Below are positions 1 to 8,469 of a DNA stretch of 64,000 nt, in pieces. Location of the stretch: assembly GCA_017794825.1 (NCBI GenBank), contig CP051237.1, positions 4,420,501-4,484,500 on the forward strand. Direction: 5' to 3'. The notes under the pieces are model-generated. The model was given only the letters and a program-made list of their open reading frames with translations, did not search any database and had not been told where the DNA came from. The first letter of the stretch is position 1; the number at the start of each line of letters is the position of its first letter. The position numbers and the translations under genes are program-made. Source of the DNA: Pararhizobium sp. (GTDB taxonomy: Bacteria > Pseudomonadota > Alphaproteobacteria > Rhizobiales > Rhizobiaceae).

Positions 1-1052
1 AACTCGTGTGGGTCCGCAACAACGAGCCGGAGATATTCGGCAGGACCGCGAAGGTTCTTCTCCCCAAGGATTATCTGCGACTTTGGCTCACCGGCGAACA
101 CGTCTCGGAAATGTCCGATGCGGCGGGTACGAGCTGGCTCGACGTCAGCGCGCGCAAATGGTCCGACGCGCTGCTCGAAGCCTCCTTCATGGACCGGGGC
201 AAGATGCCGCGTCTCGTCGAAGGGTCCGATGCGAGCGGCGCGCTTCGCGCCGAACTCGCCTCCGAATGGGGCCTTGCGCATTCCGTCACCGTCGCCGGCG
301 GCGCCGGAGACAATGCGGCGACCGCAATCGGCATGGGCATTCTCGAAGAGGGCTCCGCCTTCCTGTCGCTCGGCACCTCCGGCGTTGTGTTTGCCGCTAA
401 CAGCGCCTATCGGCCCAACGCCGAAAGCGCGGTCCACACCTTCTGCCACGCTGTTCCGGCAAGCTGGCATCAGATGGGCGTCATCCTGTCCGCCACCGAT
501 ACGCTGAACTGGTTTTCCGGAGTCACCGGCAAATCGGCCAGCGAGCTCACCAGCGAACTGGGCGGCGACCTGCGCGGTCCTGCCGCGATCTTCCTGCCCT
601 ATCTCTCCGGCGAGCGCACGCCCTACAACGACGCGCATATCCGCGGCGCGCTGACCGGCATTTCGCATGGAACCGACCGGCCCGCCATTACCGCCGCGAT
701 CCTGCAGGGCGTCGCCTTCGCCTTCCGCGACTGTATCGAGGCGCTCGCCGCGGCCGGCACCCGCATCGACAGGCTGATCGCCAGCGGCGGCGGTTCGCGA
801 TCGGATTACTGGCTGAAGACGGTGGCGACGGTGCTCGACGTGCCGATCGACGTTCCTGCAGCCGGCGAAGTGGGCGCTGCGTTTGGCGCGGCGCGTCTCG
901 GCATGCTCGCAGCCGAAGGCGCCGATCCTGCGGAGACCTGCGCCATGCCGGCCGTCGAACACACGATCGAACCTGAGCGCGCGCTTACGGACGCGTTCAG
1001 CGAAGCCTATCAGACCTATCGAAAAACCTACCCGGCATTGCGGAGTATATGA
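1..1052 (+). CDS. xylB: Xylulokinase, C-terminal part (cut by window edge)
   Basis: FGGY-family sugar kinase that phosphorylates D-xylulose to xylulose 5-phosphate in the cytoplasm. The frame is open through the left edge of the window and the GTG at position 6 is an internal codon, so this is the last 350 or so residues of a protein normally near 480-500. Visible family motifs are LLPKDYLRLWLTGE at the start, the GAGDNAATAIGMG segment, LSGERTPYND, and the C-terminal nucleotide-binding ASGGGSRSDYWL. The stop overlaps the xylA start (ATGA at 1049-1052), so the two are translationally coupled and form a xylose catabolic operon. Identification is firm; only the N-terminus is unknown. Confidence 0.93.
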   Translation, partial: LVWVRNNEPEIFGRTAKVLLPKDYLRLWLTGEHVSEMSDAAGTSWLDVSARKWSDALLEASFMDRGKMPRLVEGSDASGALRAELASEWGLAHSVTVAGGAGDNAATAIGMGILEEGSAFLSLGTSGVVFAANSAYRPNAESAVHTFCHAVPASWHQMGVILSATDTLNWFSGVTGKSASELTSELGGDLRGPAAIFLPYLSGERTPYNDAHIRGALTGISHGTDRPAITAAILQGVAFAFRDCIEALAAAGTRIDRLIASGGGSRSDYWLKTVATVLDVPIDVPAAGEVGAAFGAARLGMLAAEGADPAETCAMPAVEHTIEPERALTDAFSEAYQTYRKTYPALRSI

Positions 1053-2365
1053 AAATGAGCACGCGCTATTTTGGAGACATCGAACCTGTTTCCTACGAAG
1101 GGGCAGACAGCACGAACCCGCTGGCGTTCCGCTACTACAATCCGGACGAGATCGTCATGGGCAAGCGCATGGAAGACCATCTGCGCTTCGCCGTCTGCTA
1201 CTGGCACAATTTCGTCTGGCCGGGCCTCGACCCTTTCGGCGGCCAGACCTTCGACCGGCCCTGGTTCGGAAACACGCTGGATCAGGCAAAGCAGAAGGCG
1301 GACGTCGCCTTCGACATGTTCACGCTGTTGCGTTCGCCCTTCTACTGTTTTCACGACGCGGATGTCCGCCCGGAAGGCGACAGTTTCGCGGAAAACACCA
1401 GCAATCTGAACGCGATTGCCGATTATTTCGAGGAAAAGCAGGCGGAGACCGGGGTCAAGCTCCTTTGGGGCACGGCCAACCTGTTTTCCCACCGGCGCTA
1501 TATGGCGGGCGCCGCCACAAACCCCGATCCGGATGTCTTCGCCTTTGCAGCGGCGACGGTGAAGACCTGCATCGACGTGACCCACAGGCTCGGAGGCGAG
1601 AATTACGTGCTTTGGGGCGGTCGCGAGGGATACGAGACCCTGCTCAACACCAATATCGGCCAGGAACTCGACCAGATGGGACGCTTCCTCAACATGGTTG
1701 TCGAGTACAAGCACAAGATCGGTTTCAAGGGCCAGATCCTCGTCGAGCCGAAGCCGCAGGAGCCGACCAAGCACCAGTATGATTTTGATGTGTCGACCGT
1801 CTACGGCTTCCTGAAGCGCTACGGCCTGGAAGGCGAGGTCAAGATGAACATCGAGCAGGGCCACGCGATCCTCGCCGGCCATTCCTTCGAGCATGAACTT
1901 GCGACCGCCGCTGCGCTCGGTCTGCTCGGATCGATCGACATGAACCGCAACGATTACCAGTCCGGCTGGGACACCGACCAGTTCCCGAACAACGTCCCGG
2001 AAATGGCGGTCGCCTACTATCACATCCTGCAGGCCGGCGGTTTCACGTCGGGCGGCACCAATTTCGACGCCAAGCTGCGGCGTCAGTCGATCGAACCGGA
2101 TGATCTTCTGATCGCTCATATCGGCGGCATGGACTGCTGTGCGCGCGGTCTCAAGGCCGCTGCGAAAATGCTCGAGGACGGTGTCCTGTCCGGCTTTGTC
2201 GCCGACCGCTATTCCGGTTGGGAGGGTAATGAGGCGAAAAAGATGCTGAACGGCGACTATTCGCTCGAGGACATCGCGTCTTACGTGGAGCAGTCGGATG
2301 TCAATCCGCAGCCGAAATCCGGTCGACAGGAATATCTGGAGAATGTCGTCAATCGCTACGTTTGA
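1049..2365 (+). CDS. xylA: Xylose isomerase
   Basis: Converts D-xylose to D-xylulose, the substrate of the upstream kinase. The 438-residue length matches class II xylose isomerases. Conserved segments are visible in order: YWHNFVWPGLDPFG (active-site His region), FHDADVRPEG, LLWGTANLF, NIEQGHAILAGHSFEHE and GSIDMNRNDYQSGWDTDQFP, which carry the metal-binding acidic and His residues. The start at 1049 overlaps the xylB stop by 4 bases; an ATG two codons later is the only close alternative. No xylose transporter or regulator is seen, so these probably lie upstream of the window. Confidence 0.97.
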   Translation: MKMSTRYFGDIEPVSYEGADSTNPLAFRYYNPDEIVMGKRMEDHLRFAVCYWHNFVWPGLDPFGGQTFDRPWFGNTLDQAKQKADVAFDMFTLLRSPFYCFHDADVRPEGDSFAENTSNLNAIADYFEEKQAETGVKLLWGTANLFSHRRYMAGAATNPDPDVFAFAAATVKTCIDVTHRLGGENYVLWGGREGYETLLNTNIGQELDQMGRFLNMVVEYKHKIGFKGQILVEPKPQEPTKHQYDFDVSTVYGFLKRYGLEGEVKMNIEQGHAILAGHSFEHELATAAALGLLGSIDMNRNDYQSGWDTDQFPNNVPEMAVAYYHILQAGGFTSGGTNFDAKLRRQSIEPDDLLIAHIGGMDCCARGLKAAAKMLEDGVLSGFVADRYSGWEGNEAKKMLNGDYSLEDIASYVEQSDVNPQPKSGRQEYLENVVNRYV

Positions 2366-2452
2366 CGCATTGCAAAAAATCGCTCTTGCCTTGTCGGGGA
2401 AAGATGCAATGCTGACGCCGATTCACACTGATTTCAAACATCGGAGCCTGTC

Positions 2453-3448
2453 TTGCTTGAGACCCCCTATCTGTTGTTCCTGGGCGATGCGCCCGATTCG
2501 CTGGCCGCCAAGGTTGCGCAGGGCATAAAGGACTGGCGGCCGGAACTCGCCATCGGGCAGTTGCGGCTGGAAGGCTGCAAGGCCGACCTGAAAATTCCCG
2601 ATCTGACGATCGAGGAGGCCAAGGCCAGAGGCGCGCGGACCATGGTGATCGGCGTCGCCAATCGCGGCGGCGTCATCTCCGAGAGCTGGAAGGCGGTCCT
2701 GAAGGAGGCGCTGGAAGCCGGCATGGATCTGGCCTCGGGCTTGCACAATCTGCTGCGCGACGAGCCGGATCTGAAGCAGATGGCGGCAAGCACGGGCCGC
2801 ACGCTGCATGACGTTCGTCTGCCGTCGGTCAAATACCCGATCGCCAATGGCAAGAAACGCACGGGCAAGAGATGCCTCGCCGTCGGCACGGATTGCTCTG
2901 TGGGCAAGATGTACACGGCCCTTTCCATGGAAAAGGCCATGCTCGAACGCGGCATGAAGGCGACGTTCCGGGCGACCGGCCAGACCGGCATCCTGATCAC
3001 CGGCGGCGGCGTTCCGCTTGACGCGGTGATCGCCGATTTCATGGCCGGTTCGATCGAGTACCTTACGCCGGACAATGATCCCGATCACTGGGACCTGATC
3101 GAGGGGCAGGGAAGCCTTTTTCACGCGTCCTACTCCGGCGTTACGCTGGCGCTGATCCATGGCGGTCAGCCCGATGCGCTGATCCTGTGCGACGAGCCCT
3201 TCCGGCCGCATATGCGCGGCCTGCCGGACTACACGCTCCCGAGCCTGGAAACGTTGCGCGACGTGGCGCTTCAGATGGCAAGGATCGTCAATCCGGATTG
3301 CCAGGTGATCGGCGTATCGCTCAACACGTCGGCCATGGATGACGAGAAGGCGGCCGCCTATATCGCCGAGATCGAACAGAGGATGCAGCTTCCGACCGTC
3401 GATCCGTTCCGTCAGGGAGCGGGGAAGCTCGCGGACGCGCTCGCATGA
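2453..3448 (+). CDS. dgcN: D-glutamate N-acetyltransferase (DUF1611 family)
   Basis: DUF1611 protein of the DgcN type. Family members characterised in marine bacteria acetylate D-glutamate with acetyl-CoA, the first step of a D-glutamate to L-glutamate route. The N-terminus PYLLFLGDAPDSLAAK and the glycine-rich nucleotide-like loop GTDCSVGKMYT (about residue 145) followed by FRATGQTGILITGGG are typical. The start is a TTG at 2453 with a GGAG Shine-Dalgarno at 2443-2446; no ATG fits. It overlaps dgcA by 4 bases (ATGA), and that partner makes the assignment specific. Residue-level function is inferred from family and operon, not seen directly. Confidence 0.85.
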   Translation: MLETPYLLFLGDAPDSLAAKVAQGIKDWRPELAIGQLRLEGCKADLKIPDLTIEEAKARGARTMVIGVANRGGVISESWKAVLKEALEAGMDLASGLHNLLRDEPDLKQMAASTGRTLHDVRLPSVKYPIANGKKRTGKRCLAVGTDCSVGKMYTALSMEKAMLERGMKATFRATGQTGILITGGGVPLDAVIADFMAGSIEYLTPDNDPDHWDLIEGQGSLFHASYSGVTLALIHGGQPDALILCDEPFRPHMRGLPDYTLPSLETLRDVALQMARIVNPDCQVIGVSLNTSAMDDEKAAAYIAEIEQRMQLPTVDPFRQGAGKLADALA

Positions 3449-4431
3449 GCAAACGCAGTCTTGCGGTCGAGGAAACCGTATTTCGCCTGGCGGAGACGTT
3501 CACCATTTCGCGTGGATCACGCGATCAGGCGAACGTCATCACGGTTTCGATCACCGGGGACGGCAAAACTGGTTTCGGCGAATGCGTGCCCTACGCGCGC
3601 TATGACGAAACGGTAGGCGGCGTCATCGCCGCCATCAAGGCGCTTCAGCCGGATATCGAGGCAGGCGCCACGCGCGCCGAATTGCAATCGTTGCTGCCGG
3701 TTGGCGCGGCCCGCAACGCGATTGATTGCGCCCTGTGGGATCTTGAGGCTAAGCTATCCGGCAAACGCGCTTACGAGCTCGCCGGTCTCCCGCAACCCGG
3801 GCCCGTGACGACCGCCTTCACCCTGTCATTAGAAGCGCCCGACGTGATGCGGGAAAAGGCGCGCAGGCATGCGCATCGCCCGCTGCTCAAGATCAAGCTG
3901 GGCGGAGAAGGCGATGTCGATCGCATCGTCGCAGTCAGGGAAGGCGCGCCGGAAACGGCCATCATCGTTGACGCCAACGAGGGCTGGAGCGTCGAGACCT
4001 ATCGCAACCTTGCGCCCGAACTGCTGCGCCTTGGCGTGCGGATGGTCGAGCAGCCGCTGCCGGCGGGCAAAGACGATGCGCTGCTGGAACTCGACCGCAT
4101 TCTTCCGGTCTGCGCCGATGAAAGCTGCCACGACCGGTCGAGCCTGCCGTCGCTCGTCGGCAAATACGACATGGTCAACATCAAGCTGGACAAGACTGGC
4201 GGCTTGACGGAGGCTCTGCTCCTGAAGGACGAGGCGCTCGCCGCAGGCTATTCTGTTATGGTGGGATGCATGGTCGGTTCGTCGCTCGCCATGGCGCCGG
4301 CGGTGCTTGTGGCGCAAGGTGTGGATATCGTCGATCTGGACGGACCGCTTTTGCTTGCCGAAGACCGTGATCATCCACTTGTTTACAAAGATGGCGGCGT
4401 ATGCCCGTCCGAACCGGAATTGTGGGGTTGA
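3445..4431 (+). CDS. dgcA: N-acetyl-D-glutamate racemase, enolase superfamily
   Basis: Enolase-superfamily enzyme of 328 residues close to L-Ala-D/L-Glu epimerases. In the DgcN-DgcA route it racemises N-acetyl-D-Glu to N-acetyl-L-Glu. Superfamily active-site elements can be read: KIKLGG (catalytic Lys), VDANEGW (metal Asp), VEQPLP (metal Glu), CADES (metal Asp), NIKLDKTGG (second catalytic Lys) and the C-terminal VGCMVGSSLAM. Translationally coupled to dgcN and 3 bases from the aminotransferase gene. If the DgcN assignment were wrong this would be annotated as a dipeptide epimerase. The deacetylase that would complete the route is not in this window. Confidence 0.85.
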   Translation: MSKRSLAVEETVFRLAETFTISRGSRDQANVITVSITGDGKTGFGECVPYARYDETVGGVIAAIKALQPDIEAGATRAELQSLLPVGAARNAIDCALWDLEAKLSGKRAYELAGLPQPGPVTTAFTLSLEAPDVMREKARRHAHRPLLKIKLGGEGDVDRIVAVREGAPETAIIVDANEGWSVETYRNLAPELLRLGVRMVEQPLPAGKDDALLELDRILPVCADESCHDRSSLPSLVGKYDMVNIKLDKTGGLTEALLLKDEALAAGYSVMVGCMVGSSLAMAPAVLVAQGVDIVDLDGPLLLAEDRDHPLVYKDGGVCPSEPELWG

Positions 4432-4434
4432 AGA

Positions 4435-5289
4435 ATGCGAACAGTCTACGTCAACGGCGACTATGTGCCGGAAGATCAGGCCAGGGTTTCTGTATTCGAT
4501 CGCGGCTTTCTCTTCGCAGACGGAGTCTACGAGGTCACGTCGGTTCTTGACGGCAAGCTCATCGATTTCGGCGGACACTGCAAGCGGCTGCGTCGCTCGC
4601 TCGGCGAACTGGATATGCGTCTCGACCTCAGCGACGAGGACCTTCTCGCCATCCATCGCGAACTCGTTACACGCAACGATATCGACGAAGGCATGGTCTA
4701 TCTCCAGGTCACGCGCGGCGCCGCGGATCGGGATTTCGTCTTTCCTCCCGAGGATACGCCGCCGACAGTCGTGCTGTTCACCCAGAAAAAGCCGCTGATC
4801 GAAAGCGCACTCGCCGCCAGGGGCCAGAAGGTCATCACCAACGAGGACAAGCGCTGGAGCCGCTGCGACATCAAGACCGTGCAGTTGCTCTATCCGTCGC
4901 TCGCCAAGATGGAGGCGAAGGCGAAAGGCGCGGATGACGCCTGGCTGGTGCGCGACGGCTTCGTGACGGAAGGCTCGTCCAACAACGCCTATATCGTGAC
5001 GTCCGACGGGACTATCGTTACCCGGGATATCTCGAGCCTGATCCTCAGCGGCATCACCAGGCAGGCGGTGCTCGAATGCGCGCGGGACCTTCAGATGAAA
5101 ATCGAGGAGCGCCCGTTCAGCGTCGAGGAAGCGGAAAACGCCGTCGAGGCCTTTTCAACCTCGGCGTCCGGTTTCGTCGTGCCCGCCGTGGAAATCGACG
5201 GCAAGCCGATCGGCGATGGCAAGCCCGGGCCGGTCGCCACGCGTCTGCGCTCGGTCTATATCGACAAGATGCGCCAGGCCGCCATCTGA
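4435..5289 (+). CDS. D-amino-acid aminotransferase (PLP fold type IV)
   Basis: 284-residue PLP enzyme of the D-amino-acid transaminase/branched-chain aminotransferase fold. D-amino-acid transaminases move the amino group of D-amino acids to 2-oxoglutarate, giving D-glutamate. Motifs: N-terminal YVNGDYVPEDQARVSVFDRG, the PLP-lysine region RCDIKTVQLLYPSLAKMEAK, and TEGSSNN with the Glu that contacts the cofactor. It starts 3 bases after dgcA. The context makes a coherent pathway: other D-amino acids are funnelled to D-Glu here, then DgcN and DgcA convert D-Glu to the L series. Aminodeoxychorismate lyase is a related fold but fits the context less well. Confidence 0.88.
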   Translation: MRTVYVNGDYVPEDQARVSVFDRGFLFADGVYEVTSVLDGKLIDFGGHCKRLRRSLGELDMRLDLSDEDLLAIHRELVTRNDIDEGMVYLQVTRGAADRDFVFPPEDTPPTVVLFTQKKPLIESALAARGQKVITNEDKRWSRCDIKTVQLLYPSLAKMEAKAKGADDAWLVRDGFVTEGSSNNAYIVTSDGTIVTRDISSLILSGITRQAVLECARDLQMKIEERPFSVEEAENAVEAFSTSASGFVVPAVEIDGKPIGDGKPGPVATRLRSVYIDKMRQAAI

Positions 5290-5479
5290 TCGCGTCCTGT
5301 CGATTGTGCGCGGTCCCGGTTTACTTTCCGGGGAATGCGGTGCAGATACGTCCAGATGAATTCCGCCACGTAATGTGAAAGCGATTTTGCAGCCGGCAAA
5401 CACTGCTCTGCGTTTAGAGGATAGTGTTTCAGGGCGTCTCGCGGTATTTTGTGACAAGACCTGCGTAAGGGAGATCCCC

Positions 5480-6694
5480 ATGAACATTCAGTTGAAACAA
5501 AAGGACAGCCCGTCGCTCGGTTCCTTCAACTGGTCCGATGCGTTCCGTCTGGACGACCAGCTTACCGACGATGAAAGGATGATCCGCGAATCCGCACACG
5601 CCTATGCGCAGGAAAAGCTGCAGCCGCGTGTGATCGAAGCCTATCGCGAAGAAAAGACCGACCCCGGCATCTTCGCCGAAATGGGTGAAATGGGGCTGCT
5701 CGGCGTCACCATTCCGGAAGCCTATGGCGGCATCGGCGCCGGATACGTGTCCTACGGCCTGGTCGCTCGCGAAGTCGAGCGCGTCGATTCCGGCTATCGC
5801 TCGATGATGTCGGTGCAGTCCTCGCTCGTCATGTATCCGATCTATGCCTATGGCTCGGAAGAACAGCGCAAGAAATATCTGCCGGGTCTGGCCGCAGGCA
5901 CATCGATCGGCTGTTTCGGTCTGACGGAACCCGACGCCGGGTCCGATCCGGGCGGCATGAAAACCCGCGCAAAGAAGATCGACGGCGGCTACAGCCTGTC
6001 CGGCGCCAAGATGTGGATTTCCAACTCGCCGATCGCCGACGTCTTCGTCGTGTGGGCGAAGTCCGAGGCGCATGATGGCAAGATCCGCGGTTTCGTGCTT
6101 GAAAAAGGCATGAAGGGACTGTCGGCGCCCAAGATCGAGGGCAAGCTGTCGCTCAGGGCCTCGATCACCGGCGAGATCGTGCTCGACAATGTCGAGGTGT
6201 CCGAAGATGTGCTTCTTCCGAATGTCGAGGGCCTGAAAGGACCGTTCGGCTGTCTCAATCGCGCACGCTACGGCATTGCCTGGGGCGCGCTCGGCGCCGC
6301 CGAATTCTGCTGGCATGCGGCGCGTCAGTACGGTCTCGACCGGAAGCAGTTCGGTCGTCCGCTTGCCCAGACACAGCTCTTCCAGAAGAAGCTCGCCGAC
6401 ATGCAGACAGAGATTTCTCTCGGCCTTCAGGGCGCGCTGCGCGTCGGCCGGCTCATGGACGAGGCCCAGGCCGCGCCGGAGATGATCTCGATCGTCAAGC
6501 GCAACAATTGCGGCAAGGCACTGGAAATCGCCCGTATGGCGCGCGACATGCACGGCGGCAACGGCATTTCCGAGGAATTCCAGGTCATGCGCCACATGTG
6601 CAACCTGGAAACCGTCAACACCTATGAGGGCGCGCACGACGTCCATGCGCTGATCCTCGGCCGCGCCCAGACCGGCCTGCAGGCGTTCTTCTGA
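5480..6694 (+). CDS. gcdH: Glutaryl-CoA dehydrogenase
   Basis: FAD-dependent acyl-CoA dehydrogenase of 404 residues that oxidises and decarboxylates glutaryl-CoA to crotonyl-CoA in lysine and aromatic catabolism. Visible features: GEMGLLGVTIPEAYGG, FGLTEPDAGSDPGGMKT, the helix with RYGIAWGALGAAEFC, and the catalytic Glu in TYEGAHDVHALILGR. The chosen ATG at 5480 has an AAGGGAGA Shine-Dalgarno 7-10 bases upstream; the frame stays open 35 codons further but without family similarity. It stands alone, with a 190-base leader and a perfect hairpin just after the stop. Confidence 0.93.
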   Translation: MNIQLKQKDSPSLGSFNWSDAFRLDDQLTDDERMIRESAHAYAQEKLQPRVIEAYREEKTDPGIFAEMGEMGLLGVTIPEAYGGIGAGYVSYGLVAREVERVDSGYRSMMSVQSSLVMYPIYAYGSEEQRKKYLPGLAAGTSIGCFGLTEPDAGSDPGGMKTRAKKIDGGYSLSGAKMWISNSPIADVFVVWAKSEAHDGKIRGFVLEKGMKGLSAPKIEGKLSLRASITGEIVLDNVEVSEDVLLPNVEGLKGPFGCLNRARYGIAWGALGAAEFCWHAARQYGLDRKQFGRPLAQTQLFQKKLADMQTEISLGLQGALRVGRLMDEAQAAPEMISIVKRNNCGKALEIARMARDMHGGNGISEEFQVMRHMCNLETVNTYEGAHDVHALILGRAQTGLQAFF

Positions 6695-6710
6695 TACCTG
6701 CCCGAACACG

Positions 6711-6737
6711 CGCCCTGTCCCGAAAACGGACAGGGCG
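6711..6737 (+). terminator. Hairpin after gcdH, terminator-like
   Basis: A perfect 10-base stem, CGCCCTGTCC / GGACAGGGCG with a CGAAAAC loop, 16 bases after the gcdH stop. There is no T-run after it, so it may be a 3'-end stabiliser or a factor-dependent terminator. Confidence 0.5.
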
Positions 6738-6816
6738 ACACGAAATCTCCTGCTGAAATTTCCAGCGATTTGTGCTATAAGACGTGCAGCGAAACCCGCG
6801 AGCGACCGGGCCCCGG

Positions 6817-6942
6817 ACGCCTGAAAACCCGGATTCCCGAAACAAAGCCAGATTGTGAAACAACCTCTCCACCAACCCTCCTGCCGGACTTGATCCGGCA
6901 TCCAGTCGCCACGCGTCTGCGTGGCGGAAGATGAAGCAGCGA
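6817..6942 (+). repeat. Tandem-hairpin palindromic repeat, unit 1
   Basis: A 126-base unit running from ACGCCTGAAA to the next copy of that sequence. It holds the module ATTCCCGAAACAAAGCCAG, then hairpin 1 (TGCCGGA-CTTGA-TCCGGCA, 6882-6900), the linker TCCAGT, and hairpin 2 (CGCCACGC-GTCT-GCGTGGCG, 6907-6926), then a GAAGATGAAGCAGCGA tail. No coding potential is apparent. It resembles the interspersed palindromic elements known in alphaproteobacteria. Confidence 0.8.
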
Positions 6943-7079
6943 ACGCCTGAAATCCGGATTCCCGAAACAAACCCAAACACGCAAAACGGCCGTTTCCCGA
7001 AACAAAGCCAGATTGTGAAACAAGCCCCACCACCACCCCTCCTGCCGGACCTGATCCGGCATCCAGTCGCCACGCGTTA

Positions 7080-8127
7080 GAGCGATTCTGCCCTTGACTG
7101 AATCAATAGGGATTCCCTTTTTCGGATGTTTGTGATTCAAGATGCTGGCTGGGACAGGAGGCCAGCATCTGATGACACGACCTCTTTCTATGGATCTTCG
7201 TGAGCGGGTTGTTGCGGCGGTTGCGGCGGGCGAAAGCTGCCGTGCAGTTGCGACCCGATTTGGCGTTGCTGTTTCGTCCGTCGTCAAATGGTCGCAACGC
7301 TATCGCGCGACCGGCTCGGTTGCGCCTGGCAAGATGGGCGGCCATCGCAAGCACATTCTGGAGCCGCACCGGGCCTTTATCGTAGAGGCTATCAACCAGA
7401 CGCCACATCTGACACTGCATGGGTTGAAGGCGCAACTGGCGGCCCGCGGCGTGACAGTATCGCACGATACAGTGTGGCGGTTCCTGCGCCGGGAAGGATT
7501 TCGGTTCAAAAAAAACTCTATTCGCTCTTGAGCAGGCGCGCGCCGATATCGCACGACGACGACAGCGATGGCGCTCCTTCCAGGCCAACCTCGATCCACG
7601 TCAGTTGGTCTTTATCGATGAAACCTGGATCAAGACGAATATGACCCCCTTGCGCGGCTGGGCAGACAAAGGCAAACGACTGCGCAGCTTTGCGCCGCAC
7701 GGTCACTGGCGTACGATGACCTTCCTTGGAGCACTGCGGTGTGATGGTCTTGCCGCTCCTTGCGTCTTCGACGGGCCAATCAACGGCCAAAGTTTCCGCG
7801 CCTATGTGGAGCAGATCCTGCTGCCGACGCTGAAACCCGGCGATATCGTCATTATGGACAACCTTGGCTCTCACAAGGCCGCAATCATTCGTCAATTGAT
7901 CAAAGCGGCAGGAGCTCGGCTTTGGTTTCTCCCACCCTATTCACCAGATCTCAATCCCATCGAGCAGACCTTCGCAAAGATCAAGCACTGGATGAGAATG
8001 GCCCAAAAGCGCACCATCGAGGATACATGGAGGCACATCGGAAGTCTTATCCACACCATTACTCCCAATGAATGTGCAAACTATCTCAACAACGCAGGAT
8101 ATGCTTCCGTGAAAACCTGAAACGCAC
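7080..8127 (+). mobile_element. IS630-family insertion sequence, complete
   Basis: 1048-base element bounded by duplicated TA dinucleotides (7078-7079 and 8128-8129), the target duplication typical of IS630/Tc1-mariner elements. Its ends are imperfect inverted repeats: GAGCGATTCTG on the left and GTGCGTTTCAG on the right (complement), 8 of 11 matching. It contains one transposase gene in two frames. Joining the flanks restores the palindrome CGCCACGC-GTTA-GCGTGGCG, which shows precisely where it entered. Confidence 0.92.
7172..8120 (+). CDS. IS630 transposase (two frames, A8 frameshift)
   Basis: DDE transposase. The first frame (7172-7531) encodes the N-terminal helix-turn-helix region, with SMDLRERVVAAVAAGESCRA and VAVSSVVKWSQRYRATGSV, and stops soon after a run of eight A (7508-7515). 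The second frame continues as KKTLFALEQARADIARRRQRW and carries the catalytic triad: D in VFIDETWIK, D in IVIMDNLGSHK, E in NPIEQTFAKIKHWMR. Joining requires skipping one A (+1 frameshift, or slippage to seven A). AGGAG at 7156-7160 precedes the ATG. Such two-frame IS630 genes are common in Rhizobiales, so it may be active, but a simple inactivating insertion cannot be excluded. Confidence 0.88.
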
Positions 8128-8129
8128 TA

Positions 8130-8469
8130 GCGTGGCGGAAGATGATGCAGCGAACGCCTGAAACCCCGGTGCCCGAAACAAACTCAATCACGCGAAACGG
8201 TCGATTCCCGAAACAAAGCCAGATTTCGTAAAAGCTCTTTGATATCAATATCTTGATTCAAAATATTAACTCAACTTATTGATATTATTGCATTTTCATG
8301 GCTTGCAATTCCACCTTGTCACGCATCGCCGCAGGGAATAGAGTGCGCTTGGCCCAGCGAGATGCCTCCGGACCCGCGGAAAAGGTTCAGCCTGCTCGAT
8401 CATTCATGACATTCGTCTGCTCCAGGTGCAGCCGATTGCGGGTCTCGGTCCTTTGCACATGGAGGCATC
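8130..8469. other. Gene-free stretch: repeat remainder and AT-rich leader
   Basis: The first 100 bases are the tail of the split repeat plus another partial CCCGAAACAAA module ending near 8226. Bases 8228-8300 turn sharply AT-rich and contain the inverted repeat AATATCTTG-ATT-CAAAATATT (8247-8267). The rest is an ordinary leader before the ankyrin gene, with a GGAGG-type sequence just upstream of its ATG. I see no gene. Confidence 0.6.

Larger units (their letters stand above)
6943..8153 (+). repeat. Tandem-hairpin repeat, unit 2, split by IS630
   Basis: Second copy of the same unit. Without the inserted element it is about 161 bases and differs by an internal 35-base duplication of the CCCGAAACAAA module. 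Hairpin 1 lies at 7043-7061 with loop CCTGA. Hairpin 2 starts at 7068-7075 (CGCCACGC), is interrupted in its GTTA loop by the IS element, and resumes at 8130-8137 (GCGTGGCG). A further partial unit follows to about 8226. Confidence 0.78.

Noticed and set aside
6..1052. xylB starting at the GTG at position 6
   Set aside because: The protein begins in mid-domain there and the frame is open to the window edge, so the codon is internal.
5375..5479. 35-codon N-terminal extension of glutaryl-CoA dehydrogenase
   Set aside because: No family similarity and no ribosome site; AAGGGAGA correctly spaces the ATG at 5480.
6817..7079. Possible CRISPR array from repeated sequence blocks
   Set aside because: Only two or three long, unequal units with internal palindromes; no regular spacers, no leader and no cas genes.
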